This document shows, piece by piece, positions 50,351-62,962 of a DNA stretch of 64,000 nt (position 1 is the first letter of the stretch; every line of letters begins with the position of its first letter). Below the pieces are notes generated by a model. The model was not told the DNA's origin, did not search any database, and saw nothing but the letters and a program-made list of their open reading frames with translations. The stretch is taken from the NCBI GenBank assembly GCA_013420905.1, contig JAAXNY010000009.1, forward strand, positions 496,001-560,000. Direction: 5' to 3'. The DNA is from Collybia mongolica. Taxonomy: Eukaryota > Basidiomycota > Agaricomycetes > Agaricales > Clitocybaceae. The translations under genes and the position numbers were made by a program.

Positions 50351-52641
50351 TTATCGGATACCAGCAGTGGCTTTTTGCAGGGCACGCTTGATACCAAGCT
50401 GTGCCTTTTTCAGCTCATCCGCTGACGAATCTTCGATCTCCAACTTCTCCAGCGCCCGTGCAAGCTCAGCTTCAACCTGGGCCTTAGCTCCACGCTTCAG
50501 TTTCATGCCGATCTCAGGCGATGTGATAGTACCCTCGACTTGGTGAATGTAGGCCTCGAGGTCGGATTTGGCTTCATGACGAGCAGAGAACTCCTTGTCA
50601 GCCATCTTAAACTGCTCAGCATCCTTGATCATTTGGTCAATCTCAGCAGACGAGAGACGGCCAACGGAGTTTGTGATGCCTATCATGTTGCACTTAGCCT
50701 AAGGTTTATTGAGGCACGATGATACGTACTTATAGATGCCTTGCGGCCAGATGCACGATCTTGAGCAGAGACTTTGAGCAGGCCATTAGCATCAACCTCA
50801 AAGGTGGTCACCAGTTCGGCCTGTCCGCGGAGCATAGGTGGAATGCCGTTAAGTTCAAATTCACCAAGCAGGCGGTTATCACGGCATTGAGTACGCTCTC
50901 CCTCGTAGCTGTTGGCAAGGAATCAAGACACAACAAAAAAAATTTCAATGAACAGGGCGTACACAGGGAAAGTAACAGTGGTCTGGTTGTCCTCGACGGT
51001 GGTGAACGTCCGCGACTTGTTGGTGGGGATGGGAGTGTTACGGGGAACAACAACGCCGAAAACATCCCCCTGCATGGCGACACCGAGAGACAGAGGAGCA
51101 ACATCAAGTAGGAGGAGGTCCTTGGTTTGTTCAGAGGTCTGACCAGTGAGCACGGCAGCTTGGACAGCAGCACCATAAGCAACGGCCTCGTCAGGGTTGA
51201 TCGACTTGTTCAATTGACGTCCACCGAAGTACTCCGAGACGAGGGCCTGAATTTTGGGGATACGGGTAGAACCACCAACCAGGACAATATCGTCAACCTT
51301 CTCACGGGCCATCTTGGCGTCCTTCAGCACCTTCTCGACAGGCTCCAGAGTGGACTTGAAGGCAGTGGCGTTGATCTCCTCGAAACGGGCACGGGTGATG
51401 TTGGCAGAAAAATCTTCACCCTATTGTGAGGAACTTGAGTTCAACAGAAGTTGAAATTTGACAGTTAACAAACCTGGTAGAGCGAGTCGACCTCAACAGT
51501 GGTCTGAGTGACACTGGACAAGGTCCTCTTGGCGCGCTCGCAGGCGCTCCTGAGACGCCTGAGTGCACGGGGATCGTCGGAGATGTCAAGCTTGGACTTC
51601 CTTTTGAATTCACCCTTGAAGTGTTCAAGGAGAGTGTTGTCGAAATCCTCACCACCCAGATGGGTGTCACCAGCTGTAGCCTTAACGGCGAAAACTCCGC
51701 CACTGATGTTCAGAAGAGAAACATCGAAAGTTCCTCCTCCTAGATCGAAGATGAGAACATTTTTCTCAGCTTTTGATTGGCGGTCAAGGCCGTAGGCAAT
51801 GGCAGCAGCAGTAGGCTCATTGATGATACGAAGAACATCAAGACCAGCAATGGCACCAGCATCCTTGGTGGCAAGGCGCTGAGAGTCATTAAAGTAGGCA
51901 GGAACGCTTCAAACAATAAAAAAAAAATCATTTACTAGTCAGATAATTCGAAATTAAAACATACGTGACAACGGCTTTCTTCACGGTTTTTCCAAGTTTA
52001 GCCTCAGAAATTTCCTTCATTTTGGTGAGAACCATAGACGAAATCTCCTGGGGGCTGAAGGTTTTTTCCTCTCCAAGGTACTGGACCTTGATCAGAGGAG
52101 ATCCATCCTTCTCAACAACCTCAAACGGCCAATGAGTCATATCCTGTATCTATCTATTATTATACATATTAGCATGAAAGTAACGTTCTACTGGCCTTCT
52201 TAACATCAGGGTCACTGCACGAAGAAGAAATTAATTAATTTCCAGGAAACACACAAGTGCTGGGCATAACTAACTCAAATCGGCGACCGATTAGACGTTT
52301 AGCGTCAAAAACGGTGTTAATAGGGTTCATGGCGGCCTGGTTCTTGGCGGCATCACCAATCAAACGCTCTTCAGAAGAAAAAGCGACATATGATGGCGTC
52401 GTTCGGTTTCCCTCTAATTGATGTTATGTGAGTTATGGAATATAGCAGTAATCGATTATATATACACGCACGGTCATTGGCGATGATCTCGACACGGTCA
52501 TTTTGCCAGACACCCACACATCTGTGGAAAAAAAAAACAACCATGAGAACCCGACGAGATATTCAAAAAGCGAAACTTGGTTGCTTACGAGTAGGTGGTT
52601 CCGAGATCGATACCGATGGCGCCGTCGAACAAGTCGTCCAT
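50351..52641 (-). CDS. Ribosome-associated Hsp70 chaperone, SSB type
   Basis: Starts [18 protein letters not shown] at 52641, with an intron right after the first signature. All three Hsp70 signatures are visible: [24 protein letters not shown] and [17 protein letters not shown] features are [41 protein letters not shown] and the C-terminus ([35 protein letters not shown]) matching yeast Ssb rather than Ssa; there is no terminal EEVD. SSB binds the ribosome exit and folds nascent chains. The last exon begins [12 protein letters not shown] after the splice near 50.69 kb. Convergent with RFC and divergent from uS2m (150 bp between starts). Confidence 0.94.
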
Positions 52642-52791
52642 TTTTTTTAAAAAAAGAGGAAGGGAAAAAGAGAAAGGTCGGTCGTGGATGGTGGTTGAGG
52701 TGAAGATGGGGTGAAGAAAAAAAAATCGATTGGGTGAGGTAAGCAAACTTGTTGGCACCTGCACAGCCACTCCTTCCAACTTTCCAAACTC

Positions 52792-53749
52792 ATGTCCTTC
52801 CAGCCAATAATTCGCCCATGGCTGGCAGCGTCTGTCGGCTGCTCAAAAACTCTTAGAAGGGATCCCCTTAGAAAGTCCATTAGATGCCTTTCAACAGAGG
52901 AATCGCAGCCGCGGCGTTTGGAAACATCAAGGGACTGGACAAAGTTCCAGTTCCAGAGAGCTGAAGTGAAAACTCTCAGTACGCCTTACCACTCGCTAAA
53001 ACTCTAGCGTACCTAAACTCATGCCAACAGTTGAAAAATTCTCGGAATACGGCTCAACACAGGGCCCCGAAAATACATTTCAACCCCGGGACGCCTTATA
53101 CAAACCCACTTCACAAGCAACATTGTCTGCTCTCCTCGCCTCTGGCGCGCATTTTGGCCACGCGTCAACACGGATGAACCCCAACTTTATGCCATACGCG
53201 TACGGGACCCGCGCGGGCATAACCATCATAGATCTGGATCAGACACTGCCGATGCTTCGCCGAGCAGCAAACTTGGTGCGCTCTGTCGCCTATGCAGATG
53301 GTCAAATTGTCTTTGTAGGCACAAGACCAGATTTGCGGCTCCCAGTACAAAAGGCCGCAGAGCGACTTAGTTCACAAGGTTTTCACGTCGGAGACCGGTG
53401 GCTACCAGGCACCTTGACTAACAAAATCCAAATGCACAGTCTCGAGGTTGTTAAGTCCACAAGGGTAGTCCCTGACCTCGTTATTCTCCTCAACCCTCTC
53501 TCAAACATGAATGCTATCCGTGAATGCGCCATCGAGCATGTTCCAACGATCGGAATCATAGACTCGAACGTGGACCCACGCATCGTCATGTACCCTATAC
53601 CGGCTAATGACGAAAGTACGCGGACAGCAGAGCTTGTGGCGGGGATTTTAAGTATTGCCGGAAGGGAGGGCGTTGCACTCCGTGTAGCGGAAGAGCGGAG
53701 GCGAGAAGAGAAAGACCAGAAGAAGTCACGTTACAGCCGCCAATACTAA
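52792..53749 (+). CDS. MRP4: Mitochondrial small-subunit ribosomal protein uS2m (MRP4)
   Basis: Two exons (52792-52978 and 53031-53749) give 301 aa. The first 60 residues are Arg/Ser-rich and acid-poor, as a mitochondrial presequence should be. The S2 domain follows: LSALLASGAHFGHASTRMNPNF, THR-like GTRAGITIIDLDQTLPML, GQIVFVGTRPDL, PDLVILLNPLSNMNAIREC and PTIGIIDSNVDPRIVMYPIPAND. A basic tail (ERRREEKDQKKSRYSRQY) ends it. The intron was needed because the first exon's frame stops at 53007. Its stop is 20 bp from the TRP2 stop on the other strand. Confidence 0.93.
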
Positions 53750-53769
53750 ATCATAATCTTACATCTACC

Positions 53770-55567
53770 CTACGTAATGTTTTTCACCTGGCTTCTCTGG
53801 ATCTGATACCAATGTCCTAAAGGCGGTCTGATGAGTCAAAGACCAGGATGCAGAGGATATGGTACTTACGTTCGGCCGCTTCCAAAGCTCTCACATTGCC
53901 TTGGAGTTTATTGATGGTCTCGATATATTCATCCTCTTCAACGCTATCATAAACAATCCCCCCACCTGCTTGCAAATAAGCGACACCATTTTTAAATGTC
54001 ATGGTTCGGATTGCAATGCAGGTGTCCATTTCGTCCTCCGCAAAATCAAATCGGCCAACTGCACCAGCGTATACTCCACGTTTTTCTTTTTCAAGGGAAG
54101 AGACTATCTCAATAGCTTTGATCTTAGGCGCACCAGACACCGTGCCAGCGGGGAATATGGAACGGAATGCATCAAACCTTCATGGTAATATATATCAGAG
54201 TCATTCAGGTGACAAGACCTTTGAAGCAAACCTTGTCAGACCATCGCGCAGTGTACCCGATACCTGTGAGGTCAAGTGGATGACATGACTAAACCTTTCT
54301 ACTTTCATGAGGTGATCGACCTTGACTGTCTTGGGCTGGCACACTCGGTTCACGTCGTTCCGAGCAAGATCCACCAACATGATATGTTCGGCCCGATCTT
54401 TTTCCGAAGCAAGCAAGATCGCGCCCAGTTTTTCATCCTCTAAAGCCGAATTTAATCGCTGTACTTCAAGAAGCAAGGTAAACCATACCTTCCGGCGTCT
54501 TACCGCGTTTGGTCGTTCCGGCGATCGCATGGTTGTACACGACATTCTTCTCGACCTTGCACAGTGTTTCCGGGCTTGCACCGACTATTTGAAGATCGCC
54601 GCAGTCCAGGTAGAACATATACGGGGATGGGTTGACTTGGCGTAACTGGCGATACGCATTGAATGGGTGTAATGCTGTAGGTCGTGCAAGGCGCTGGGAC
54701 GGGACGGCTTGGATGATGTCACCTGCGATGATATGTTGTTTGAGGGTTGTCACAAAGGCTTCATAGCCTTCCTTTCCCACGTTGGATACACTTTCCGCTC
54801 CCAGAGTAATAGGCGGTTGTATAGGCTCAGGCGTCGCAGTGGTAAGAAGGGATTTGGCTAATCGACGTGCCTTTGCAACAGCTGTTTGATAGACAAATGC
54901 CAAATTATTGGTGCCAGCATTCGTAGGGGAGAAAACATGCGAAACAACTTTAAGGGTCTGAAAGATGTGGTCATAGATAAGGAGCGTGTCAACCAGCATA
55001 AACATTGCTTCAGGAATACTCAGAGTATCTTTGAGGTCGCATGCGGTCTTCGGCTCAAAGTATTGAATGCAATCGTAGGATACATATCCAATGGCACCTC
55101 CAGTGAATGTAGGAATCTCAGGTATCTTGATGTATTTGTGAAGTGTAAGCTCCTTTTGTAGGGCAATCATTGGGTCACCCGAGAACTCTTCACCAGGCCC
55201 GGTCTTAATGACTTTGAAAGGATCTTATTTATGAAGTATATTAGAGTTCGGTCAAACCACACCACAAGAAATGGGCAAAATTCACCTGCACCAATAAAAC
55301 TATAGCGAGCGACGTTCTCCCCTCCTATTACGGACTCCAGGAGGAAGCTATATTTTGAATCCTTCGCAATTCGAAGATAGGCCATGCATGGTGTAATAAG
55401 ATCTGCGGGTATCTGGACATACACGGGAATGCAGTTTCCCAGTTTCTCATTGATGATTAGTTTCTCCACAGTAGCCAGAGAAGGGAGCGCAGGAAGTTTC
55501 TGTGTCACACATATGGATTTGTTAATGTCTTGGACGACTGGAATACCCTCCGTACCTGAGTATCCAT
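53770..55567 (-). CDS. TRP2: Anthranilate synthase component I
   Basis: Catalyses chorismate plus glutamine (via the amidase partner) to anthranilate in tryptophan synthesis. The proposed first exon is only 12 nt (55556-55567, encoding MDTQ); after intron 55500-55555 the frame opens into [18 protein letters not shown] and then [18 protein letters not shown]. The feedback-type LLES block is in [19 protein letters not shown]. Catalytic blocks include [58 protein letters not shown] and [13 protein letters not shown]. The last splice gives [13 protein letters not shown] and the stop is TAG at 53770-53772. An alternative upstream start was considered but does not join in phase. Confidence 0.93.
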
Positions 55568-55837
55568 TTACTTTGGAGGAAGTCAGTAAGTTGAGAGTGC
55601 TTAGGCGAGGAACGACGATCGCACTGCTCACTCAACTTTATAGCCGAGATTGAGTGATCGAGCTCGGTGATGGCGTGTTTCAGAGTGGCCTCCAAATATT
55701 TTCCCGCAAACTTCCAGCTCTCATCTTCAAACGGTGTACGTATCTTTTGAAGTGCCGTATAAACAGATTTCATCGCAGTACACAGCCAAAGTCCGTTCTA
55801 CTCTGTGCTTGCTGTTCCTGTCATCAACTCCGCAAAC

Positions 55838-57474
55838 ATGATCACACCTCGCTTTACCTGTACCCAAACAGAAGGAACCGTGATCGTCTCCATATATTGT
55901 CCATCCGTTCGTGTAAGTGCATGTATCTCTCAGAGGCAAAACTTATGTCAACCATCGCGTTAGGATAGGCAGCAGATGTCGAAATACACGTCGACGAGAC
56001 CCTAGTCTCTGTTCATATAAACCCTTATTTCCTAAGACTAAATTTTTCGAGCCCATTATTGGAAGATGATGAGTCATCGGCGAAGTACGACCCGAGCGCA
56101 GGATACCTCACAGTTACGTTGAGTAAAGCAAACAAAGGTCAGGAGTTTGAGGATTTGGATCTTCTTGCAAAACTTTTGGCCCCAAGACCATCAGCTCCGC
56201 AGCCGTTGATTGAGGTTCTGCCAGACGGTGAAACGGTGTCTGACGAAGATGATTTGGTTATGAAAACCAACGCCTTATCCCTTGATCGCCAGGAAATTTT
56301 ACAAGGTATGACCCGCTTGGATTGTGAAAGAGTAAGATTGAAAGGCGCCTTTAGCGGCCGAGAATGATTGGCAACTCTCCCAAGCACTACCAGAGCCCTT
56401 CATGGAATGGTCGGTCCAGAAACAATATGGATTTCTGGATATGCATTCGGGCTATTTCAAGCATGTGACCCACACCGAAAACGAGGTCAACGAACTTGGA
56501 GCAGATGCAGAGACATGCACGCGCGCCGAACGGCGCCGAAGAAGACTGGTGCATGAAGACGAAAAGTGGGACGAAGAGTATTACATGTGCGACATTCGAG
56601 TTTTATATCGTCCAGCTACTCAACGACTTCTAGGGCGGATTACGTAGATGACGAGCATATTTTAGATTTACTCGAATGGAAACACCCTCATGCCGCCGAT
56701 GACGAAATTTTTAGGTACACCGAAGAAGAAAATGCGACGTTACTGCGCCTCCCACGCAAAGAGTGTTCGTCCTCGTCTTGACACTTACCTCTTAACTAAA
56801 TTGATTAAAATCTTTATCTGAAGACCTTCCGACATTGTCGCAAACGCATGGCCTTTACCTAACCCTCGTTACTATACTTTTTTCCTATACATACGATTCT
56901 CGTACAACGCAGCACGACCCAACCCCTGAAAGTGCCTGGACACTTGCAACACTCACCCCTGCTTTCTCCTCCCTTGATCCCCCCGATGTCCTCGCAGGTT
57001 CTAAAGCACTCCTCGACTTCTCAGGAGACGAATTATCTCAAGCTCTCGTAACATCGTATCGGCGCTCGCTGGCATTTCCTCTATATCGCTCTTTTATTTT
57101 GGCAGAAGCTTGTCATGATGATGTCGGCCGGCTCCTATCGAAAGGGAAAAGGACGGTTGTTCGATGTTTACTGGAAATTAAACATACTTTGGATCACCAC
57201 GATGTATACTATGTGTATAGCAAGGTGTGGTTAGATGACTTTTGTGTTTGGGTACAGGCATACGCCAGGTATGTTGTTCACAGGGCCTGGTCGTTGAACG
57301 TTTCTGATATTCGCTAGTGACGACATCCTCATGAAGCTGGGAACTCAATTGCGAAAACTGAAGGTATCAAAAGCCGCCCTGGGCTGGAATCTTGAAGCTC
57401 TTGAAGCTGCCACGCGAGTGGTGCAAGACAGGGACACAGACAGCGACGATGAGTATGAGGTTGGTTCCGATTAA
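55838..57474 (+). CDS. SHQ1: H/ACA snoRNP assembly chaperone SHQ1
   Basis: The N-terminus MITPRFTCTQTEGTVIVSIYC is characteristic of the SHQ1 CS domain. After splicing it continues ADVEIHVDETLVSVHINPYFLRLNF and YDPSAGYLTVTLSKANKGQEFEDLDLLAKLL. The C-terminal SHQ1 domain includes FLDMHSGYFKHV, ADYVDDEHILDLLEWKHP, LYLTLVTILFSYTYDSRTT, ESAWTLATLTPAFS and RRSLAFPLYRSF. SHQ1 holds dyskerin/Cbf5 before H/ACA RNP assembly. Splices I resolved include one with a GTTCGT donor near 56765 that gives RKEYLPTLSQTHGLYL. The end is DSDDEYEVGSD with TAA at 57472-57474. The start is 270 bp from the divergent TRP2 start. Confidence 0.93.
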
Positions 57475-60400
57475 GCTGAGTACTAGGATATAACTCGTCA
57501 TTTTCTATGGCTGTACATATGACTACAAGTACTGTTGTGATGACCTCATCTAATTATAGTTAGTCTTCTCCTGAAAAACTTTACCGTTGACGTTGAAGGG
57601 GTGCAGGTTAGCACTATTATTTACATCATCGAGAAGAGAAGGGCTCACTTGGAACAAACGAAAATTACCACCTCATTGTTTTTCGAATCTGAAGCTTGGA
57701 TACGCTCATGGGAACTCCAACCTTTAACCCTCTCAACCCTTCCATTTAAGAAGCAAATGAATGATTGTTGCATGTATCTAGTGTAAATGTTGGACTGGAT
57801 GTGACCTTGTCACGAGATAGCACAATGGAGGGGCGGTAAATCCGGCACCCATGTATAAACCCACATGAACGTTGTGGCGGACCCGGACTTGTTGAGATCA
57901 TCTTAAAACGCCGCCGGATAAATTAAAGAGACTGTTTGGCACGGTTGGAGCATTGATACCTAAAGCGCTAACGTTTCGTCATATGCTTGTGGTGAACTAA
58001 CACTTGTCAAAGGTGCGCTAATTAAAAACTTGGAACGAGTTGGAGCCACTTCGACAGCATACTTAAAAGATATCAACGACACGCCTGGGGATTCCAAAGT
58101 ATCCATGGCCGGCTGATGCAATCGGAAACATGGAAGTAGAAGTGTCGATGACTGGTCACCATACGACAACCAACACATTTACGTCATAACATCGACTCCA
58201 GTGGAGTGCATGATGGGATATTTGTAGGGGCCTTTTACTAGGTCGTATGTGTAGCGTCTCGTGGATCAAGATTACACATAGTGCGCAGGGTCATGGTGAC
58301 TAACTAGGCCAAGTAAGGAATATCGAGAAAATCGCGGGTCCACAAGCCCTAAAAGTTCCTATGGTGACCATATGTTTCCGCGCCAAAAAGCCTTCAGATC
58401 CCAAAAAAGGAGTTGTTCGTGTTTGTCGCACACGCCTTCGTCACATACCGGCGTGACGCCGGTAGGCCGGGGGAATCCACGGGCCGCATACTAGTAAATG
58501 CAAAAAAGAATTCACTCTTAGCTATGGGTTCGAATTCCATTCAATCCACACTTGCTGTTAGAAATTTTCACCATGTGGATGTGGGCATCCTCGCCTGGTG
58601 TTCGGGAGACATTTGGGACACAGTCAAAGGTAGATGGACAGCTTTACCCCTTGTCTTTGTGGCTTTTCGGGCGTGGTGGGGACCAAGTTTACCCTCTTGC
58701 ACATGCGAGAGGGGAAGAAGAACACTACGTTTCGCCCCCCTCTTCGGGCGTCTCCATATATCGTCTCTTGTTCTCCGGCCTCTCGAGTTTTAAGCGCAAG
58801 ATTATGTGTGCACATACACCCACGTGCATCAGTGCTACCTGTCAAGCTGTCGAGGTATTCGGTCAATAACTTGTCAAAATTTCGATCCCGCCTGGGCTGT
58901 GAATAGACTGGCTTGTATCGAACATCCCAGGTATCCTATGAACAATATTCACGAGACCGTATAGGGGCCTCGCAAGTCATTGCGGGAGGCCTGCAACATA
59001 TTGTCTGGGACGTGTTCGGGAAAACCCTTACGTGTGATACAATATGCCGTCAATAGTAGTTGATGCCGACTGCCGAGCGCACCCTCGACGAAGGGATTTG
59101 AACTTCGTTCTCCATCCACACTCGTCAACAAAAAAACATATCAACGAGTTTGCGACCCTTCTGGTGAGAATAAGAAGCCATACGCATACAGTATATTTAG
59201 AGACAGTCAATTGGACAAGCGTCCAGATCTCCTCGATTTCCGGGATGTAGGGAGGAGCCAAACGCATCGAGACATACGACCGCCATGATATGGGTTTCTG
59301 GGATCACAGGTAAGGCTTTCATGTATGTGGGAGGGAAGTGCGGATGATCCGTAGACGGTACGTCGTGACGCATAAGTACTAGCACAACTGTCAATTCCAG
59401 CTCGCTTGTGCAAATGTCCTTTTACAATGCCGAAATCTAGAGTTATAGATGGTGACATAGATATGTCCACTTTAGGCGGCAGCTAATGATAGCCCCAGGG
59501 AGACGACGACGCCTGCCCGACTTCTTGTTGGATGTAATCACAGCGTTTGGCACGGGTGCAATTGTCGTACCCATCAGAAATGAGGCCTTGTTGTGGAAGA
59601 TGTAGACAGTTGGGTCGAGATGAAACACCAATTATTAGAAAAGTGAACAAAGATGATTATGCTTCACCATCTGCCATCAATCTGTTGAATCTAATATGTA
59701 GAGAGTTACTTGGAATAGCGACCTCTTGTGATGTCGCCGGATTCCCGACGGGTTTAGGTTTGCGAGATCGAACATCGCATCTACAATAATGGTTTAAACC
59801 CTCTGCACCGGGACCGCGATGGTACGGTAGGCCTGTACTCTGTCGGAACCACGCGGTACCCATTTCGAATTTCATTTTCTGTTTGACAGAGTATTAAACG
59901 GCGAAACCTCTGAAAACCTGCTCGAGCCGGAAGAAGAACCGAACTTTATTATCGTAATCATTGCGACATGGAGGTCTAGCCTCGATCTATCCGATTTTCG
60001 TGGAAAGTTCGCTGCTCAGGGATGCAAACATAACGCTTTTTCCATAGTTTTTTTTAAAAATCATCGCGGTCCGAATAACTCGCCAATGTTTGGCCTAAAA
60101 TAGTTTGCACTAAGTAGCTATAGGCGCCTGATTTATGTCATTTACCACCTTCACAACGATCGCTACACACTCGACTCTGCGGCGCAATAAATGGATCTCC
60201 GAAAATGCTGAAAGAAGCATGCAAGTGACATTATTTGAGAAGGACAGAAGGCGGGTACGAGTGATTCTGATATCCCAAAAGAGACTTATGGGTGGACACA
60301 GAGGGGCACAGAAGGGATAAGCGTAGATATATCTATGCAAACGTCCAAAAAAACCAAATATACAGACAAGGAAACTAAAGGATTCAGTACGATACATGTG

Positions 60401-60512
60401 TTACGATCTAAATGTAGTGATCAGGGGGGACGGGAAGATACGTGCAGAGATGGGAGCTATTCAACGGGAATTTAAAGGACCCGTTGATGGCGATGGTGAT
60501 AGCTTTATGCAC
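57475..60512. other. Gene-poor interval, 3.0 kb
   Basis: The longest stretch without a recognisable gene. All open frames are short and none shows a known domain. I note a 17-bp hairpin (ACCGGCG, TGA, CGCCGGT, 58447-58463) and B-box-like sequences at 58527-58538 (plus) and near 59095-59105 (minus), without a tRNA fold. It could hold decayed transposon or tRNA-derived sequence, or an unannotated RNA, but I cannot support a call. Confidence 0.4.
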
Positions 60513-62653
60513 TCAGACATCAGTGGCAGCGGCTGTAGCGTACGATCTCGGCGCTTCCTGTAGTTGTGGCTGCTGCTGTTTGAGGCGACGCTGCTGCTCG
60601 TTCTCCGGAAGCACGTCGAAGCCGCCCTGTCCGAGATCCACTGGGAGAGCGGCAGTCTCATCCAGGATCGAAGAAGACAGTAGCGCGTCTCCTTCATCTC
60701 CTTCCTCGTCGGTGATGCGGATAGGGGCTGCTGTGGGTGGCGGGCCGGGAAGGCACGGGGGTGTTGAGACAAGGTTATTGAAGAGAAACTAAAAGGAGGA
60801 AGATGGACGCCGAGGAAAGTGGGAATTAGCGATGCAGTGGTGAGTATTTATTGATATATTTACCGTCCCATATCTAAACAACGAGCGAAAGTGATCAAAA
60901 TATGGATCATATGTTAAAGAGAAGATGGACGTACACAAGCAAGCTGAACCCGGTGACCTGAAGAAGAGAGATGGGGAACAATAATTTCTCCCAACCAAGG
61001 CCAAGACTGATGAGCCAGATCGAAAGAGTCCTGCAGGTATCAGCCAAAGATCGCGCCGTGGCACTGACGTGACGAGTGACACTCAAGCCAAAGTAGTTAA
61101 AAAGAGAGATACTACAGGCGATCGCCAGCGCAGAGTACAAGACCGTTGGAGTGTTCATCATTTGATGCCATCCACGGGGAAGATCGAAGAAAGGTGTCAT
61201 TGACGACACAGCCGGCAAGGAGAGAATTGGTACGAAGAGGAGGATGGAGATGGCACCAAAAAGGCCCTCGAATCCGACTGCGAACAGAGGCGCCACAGAA
61301 TAGCGCTCTGTTCCTTTGGGGTTAGCGGCGGGAGGGCGATAAGCGAAACTTTCGCTTACCCATTATCTTTTCTGTGTCAAAATGGGTCAGATACCCATGG
61401 CTGTCATAACCTAAAATAAACAAAAATACCTTCGACAACGAATTGAGTGGCGGTGCTGTAAAGATGGCATTCTTTGAGTATTTTACGATCCGAGACAGAG
61501 TATCACGGAGATGAGTAATACAGGAAGCAGCAGACTCACAAGACTTGAGCGAAAAGGATGAAGAAGACGCCTGGCGGATGTCGCGGTTGTCAGCTGGCAT
61601 CAATCGCGAGACTCGGCTTGAAAACTCACCGACAAGAACCTGAGTGACCTCCGGTTCCTCAATCGGGCCCTCTCCCTCTATGGGAGGCAGATCGGCCATA
61701 CTGTACCTAACCAGGGATGGCAAAAGGGAATCCTTGACGGTGTCTTTGATGAGGGAGCCACTGTAACCTACTAGACCCACGCCTGACATGACAATAATAA
61801 GGGAAACCCATCTGTAGAACAAGGCCAAAAAATAATAATATTAGTGCGGGTTTAGGCTGGGAAAGCTAGTCATGCTTAACTGGTAGAGCCAGAGTTTGCG
61901 GCGGAGGAATGCAACACTGAGGAAACCGACGAAGAGCACGAGGGCACCACGGGTCATTTGATAAATTGAAACTGGAGTATAGAGGAGGCCGACATTCATC
62001 AGCTGCGGGGATGATGAGAGAAATAAGATTTGACGAAAACGGCGTTGAATTGTGATGGACTTACAGTTGTGCCAGTGAGGTCACAGGCGGCCGGGATCCA
62101 GAGAAGAAGGATATTCCAACCAGTGAGGTGTTTCGGTGAGATGCCAGGTTTGGTCGGGACATGAGGATCAAGATCGGAATCAGGCGGTAGGTGGACCGAA
62201 GACGATTGGCGGCGTGTGGAAAGCCACGTGTAGATGACCGGTAAAAAGCCTTGAGAGAAAGAAGAAATAAGAGGTAGCACATGGTGAGTTACGGGTGCGT
62301 GACTGACAGAGCATCTCTCCGACTAGCACGGTTTGTCAGTCATGTTTGTGACGAGAGAGGAGGTCTGGGACGTACGGAACATCTGAAGAGTCTGCCAGAC
62401 AGGCTGCTCGTAGAGAACGTGTTGTCTTGGATCTGGATTAGAACAGTTCTCCACACATTGCATATCCTGGAGACGAAATTAATGAATTAGCGTAAATGGT
62501 ATAGGTTGTGTTATAATTACCTGCCACTTGGTCCAGAGGGAATTACTGGACCCCTAGAGAGAGGGTGAGTGTGGGGGTGAAGGAGGGACTGGAGGGACGT
62601 ACAGTGAGGATCATTCCTGCTAGGAGGAAGGGGACAAACATTGGGGAGGGCAT
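60513..62653 (-). CDS. SLC35F6-type membrane transporter (drug/metabolite transporter family)
   Basis: Starts MPSPMFVPFLLAGMILT at 62653, then GSSNSLWTKWQDMQCVENC and LGEMLCFLPVIYTWL after splicing (donor CTCT/GTCAGT). Membrane segments and family blocks include WIPAACDLTGTTLMNVGLLY, SIYQMTRGALVLFVGFLSV, WVSLIIVMSGVGLVGYSGS, FFILFAQVFTATQFVVEE, EGLFGAISILLFVPIL and SISLFNYFGLSVTRHVSATARS. This is the layout of SLC35F6 (multi-pass, vacuolar/lysosomal or mitochondrial in animals). The cytosolic tail is acidic and Gln-rich, ending TAATDV at TGA 60513-60515. Substrate unknown. Several small exons lie between 61.3 and 61.6 kb; they splice in phase. Confidence 0.9.
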
Positions 62654-62962
62654 AGTTGGGATAGAGAAAGGGGGGGGGGGTCAGTGCAGCTGGCAGCGAG
62701 CAATGGGAGTGTGACTGGACGGGCGGCGTGACAGGCCGAAAGCGGTGATGGGAGATAAAAAAAAAGCGAAATTCGCACGGAGAAGCATGGGAGATGGAAG
62801 CATGGTGGGCAGGATTTTAGCAGCTTCTTTACATCCGGAGAAGCGACTTGTCAACAGATCTCTCCAGCCGCTTCCTAATTGCAATGCCTTTTATCAGCTT
62901 TTATCCAATCCAGATGCAACCACCCCCATCACCGTCTCCTCCCTTCCTCTCCTCCTCCCTCC
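62654..62962. other. Divergent intergenic region, 309 bp
   Basis: Between the SLC35F6-type start and the arrestin-like start. It includes a G10 tract near 62671. No gene seen. Confidence 0.4.

Noticed and set aside
55522..55773. 83-codon minus-strand frame upstream of TRP2
   Set aside because: Cannot be joined in phase to the TRP2 body, and it overlaps the 12-nt first exon; probably 5' leader.
58527..58538. GGTTCGAATTCC, close to a Pol III B box
   Set aside because: One key base differs and no A box or cloverleaf was found at a proper distance.
59041..59130. tRNA-like TTCAAATCC sequence on the minus strand
   Set aside because: The stem-loop has a 9-nt loop and no matching acceptor, D or anticodon arms could be drawn.
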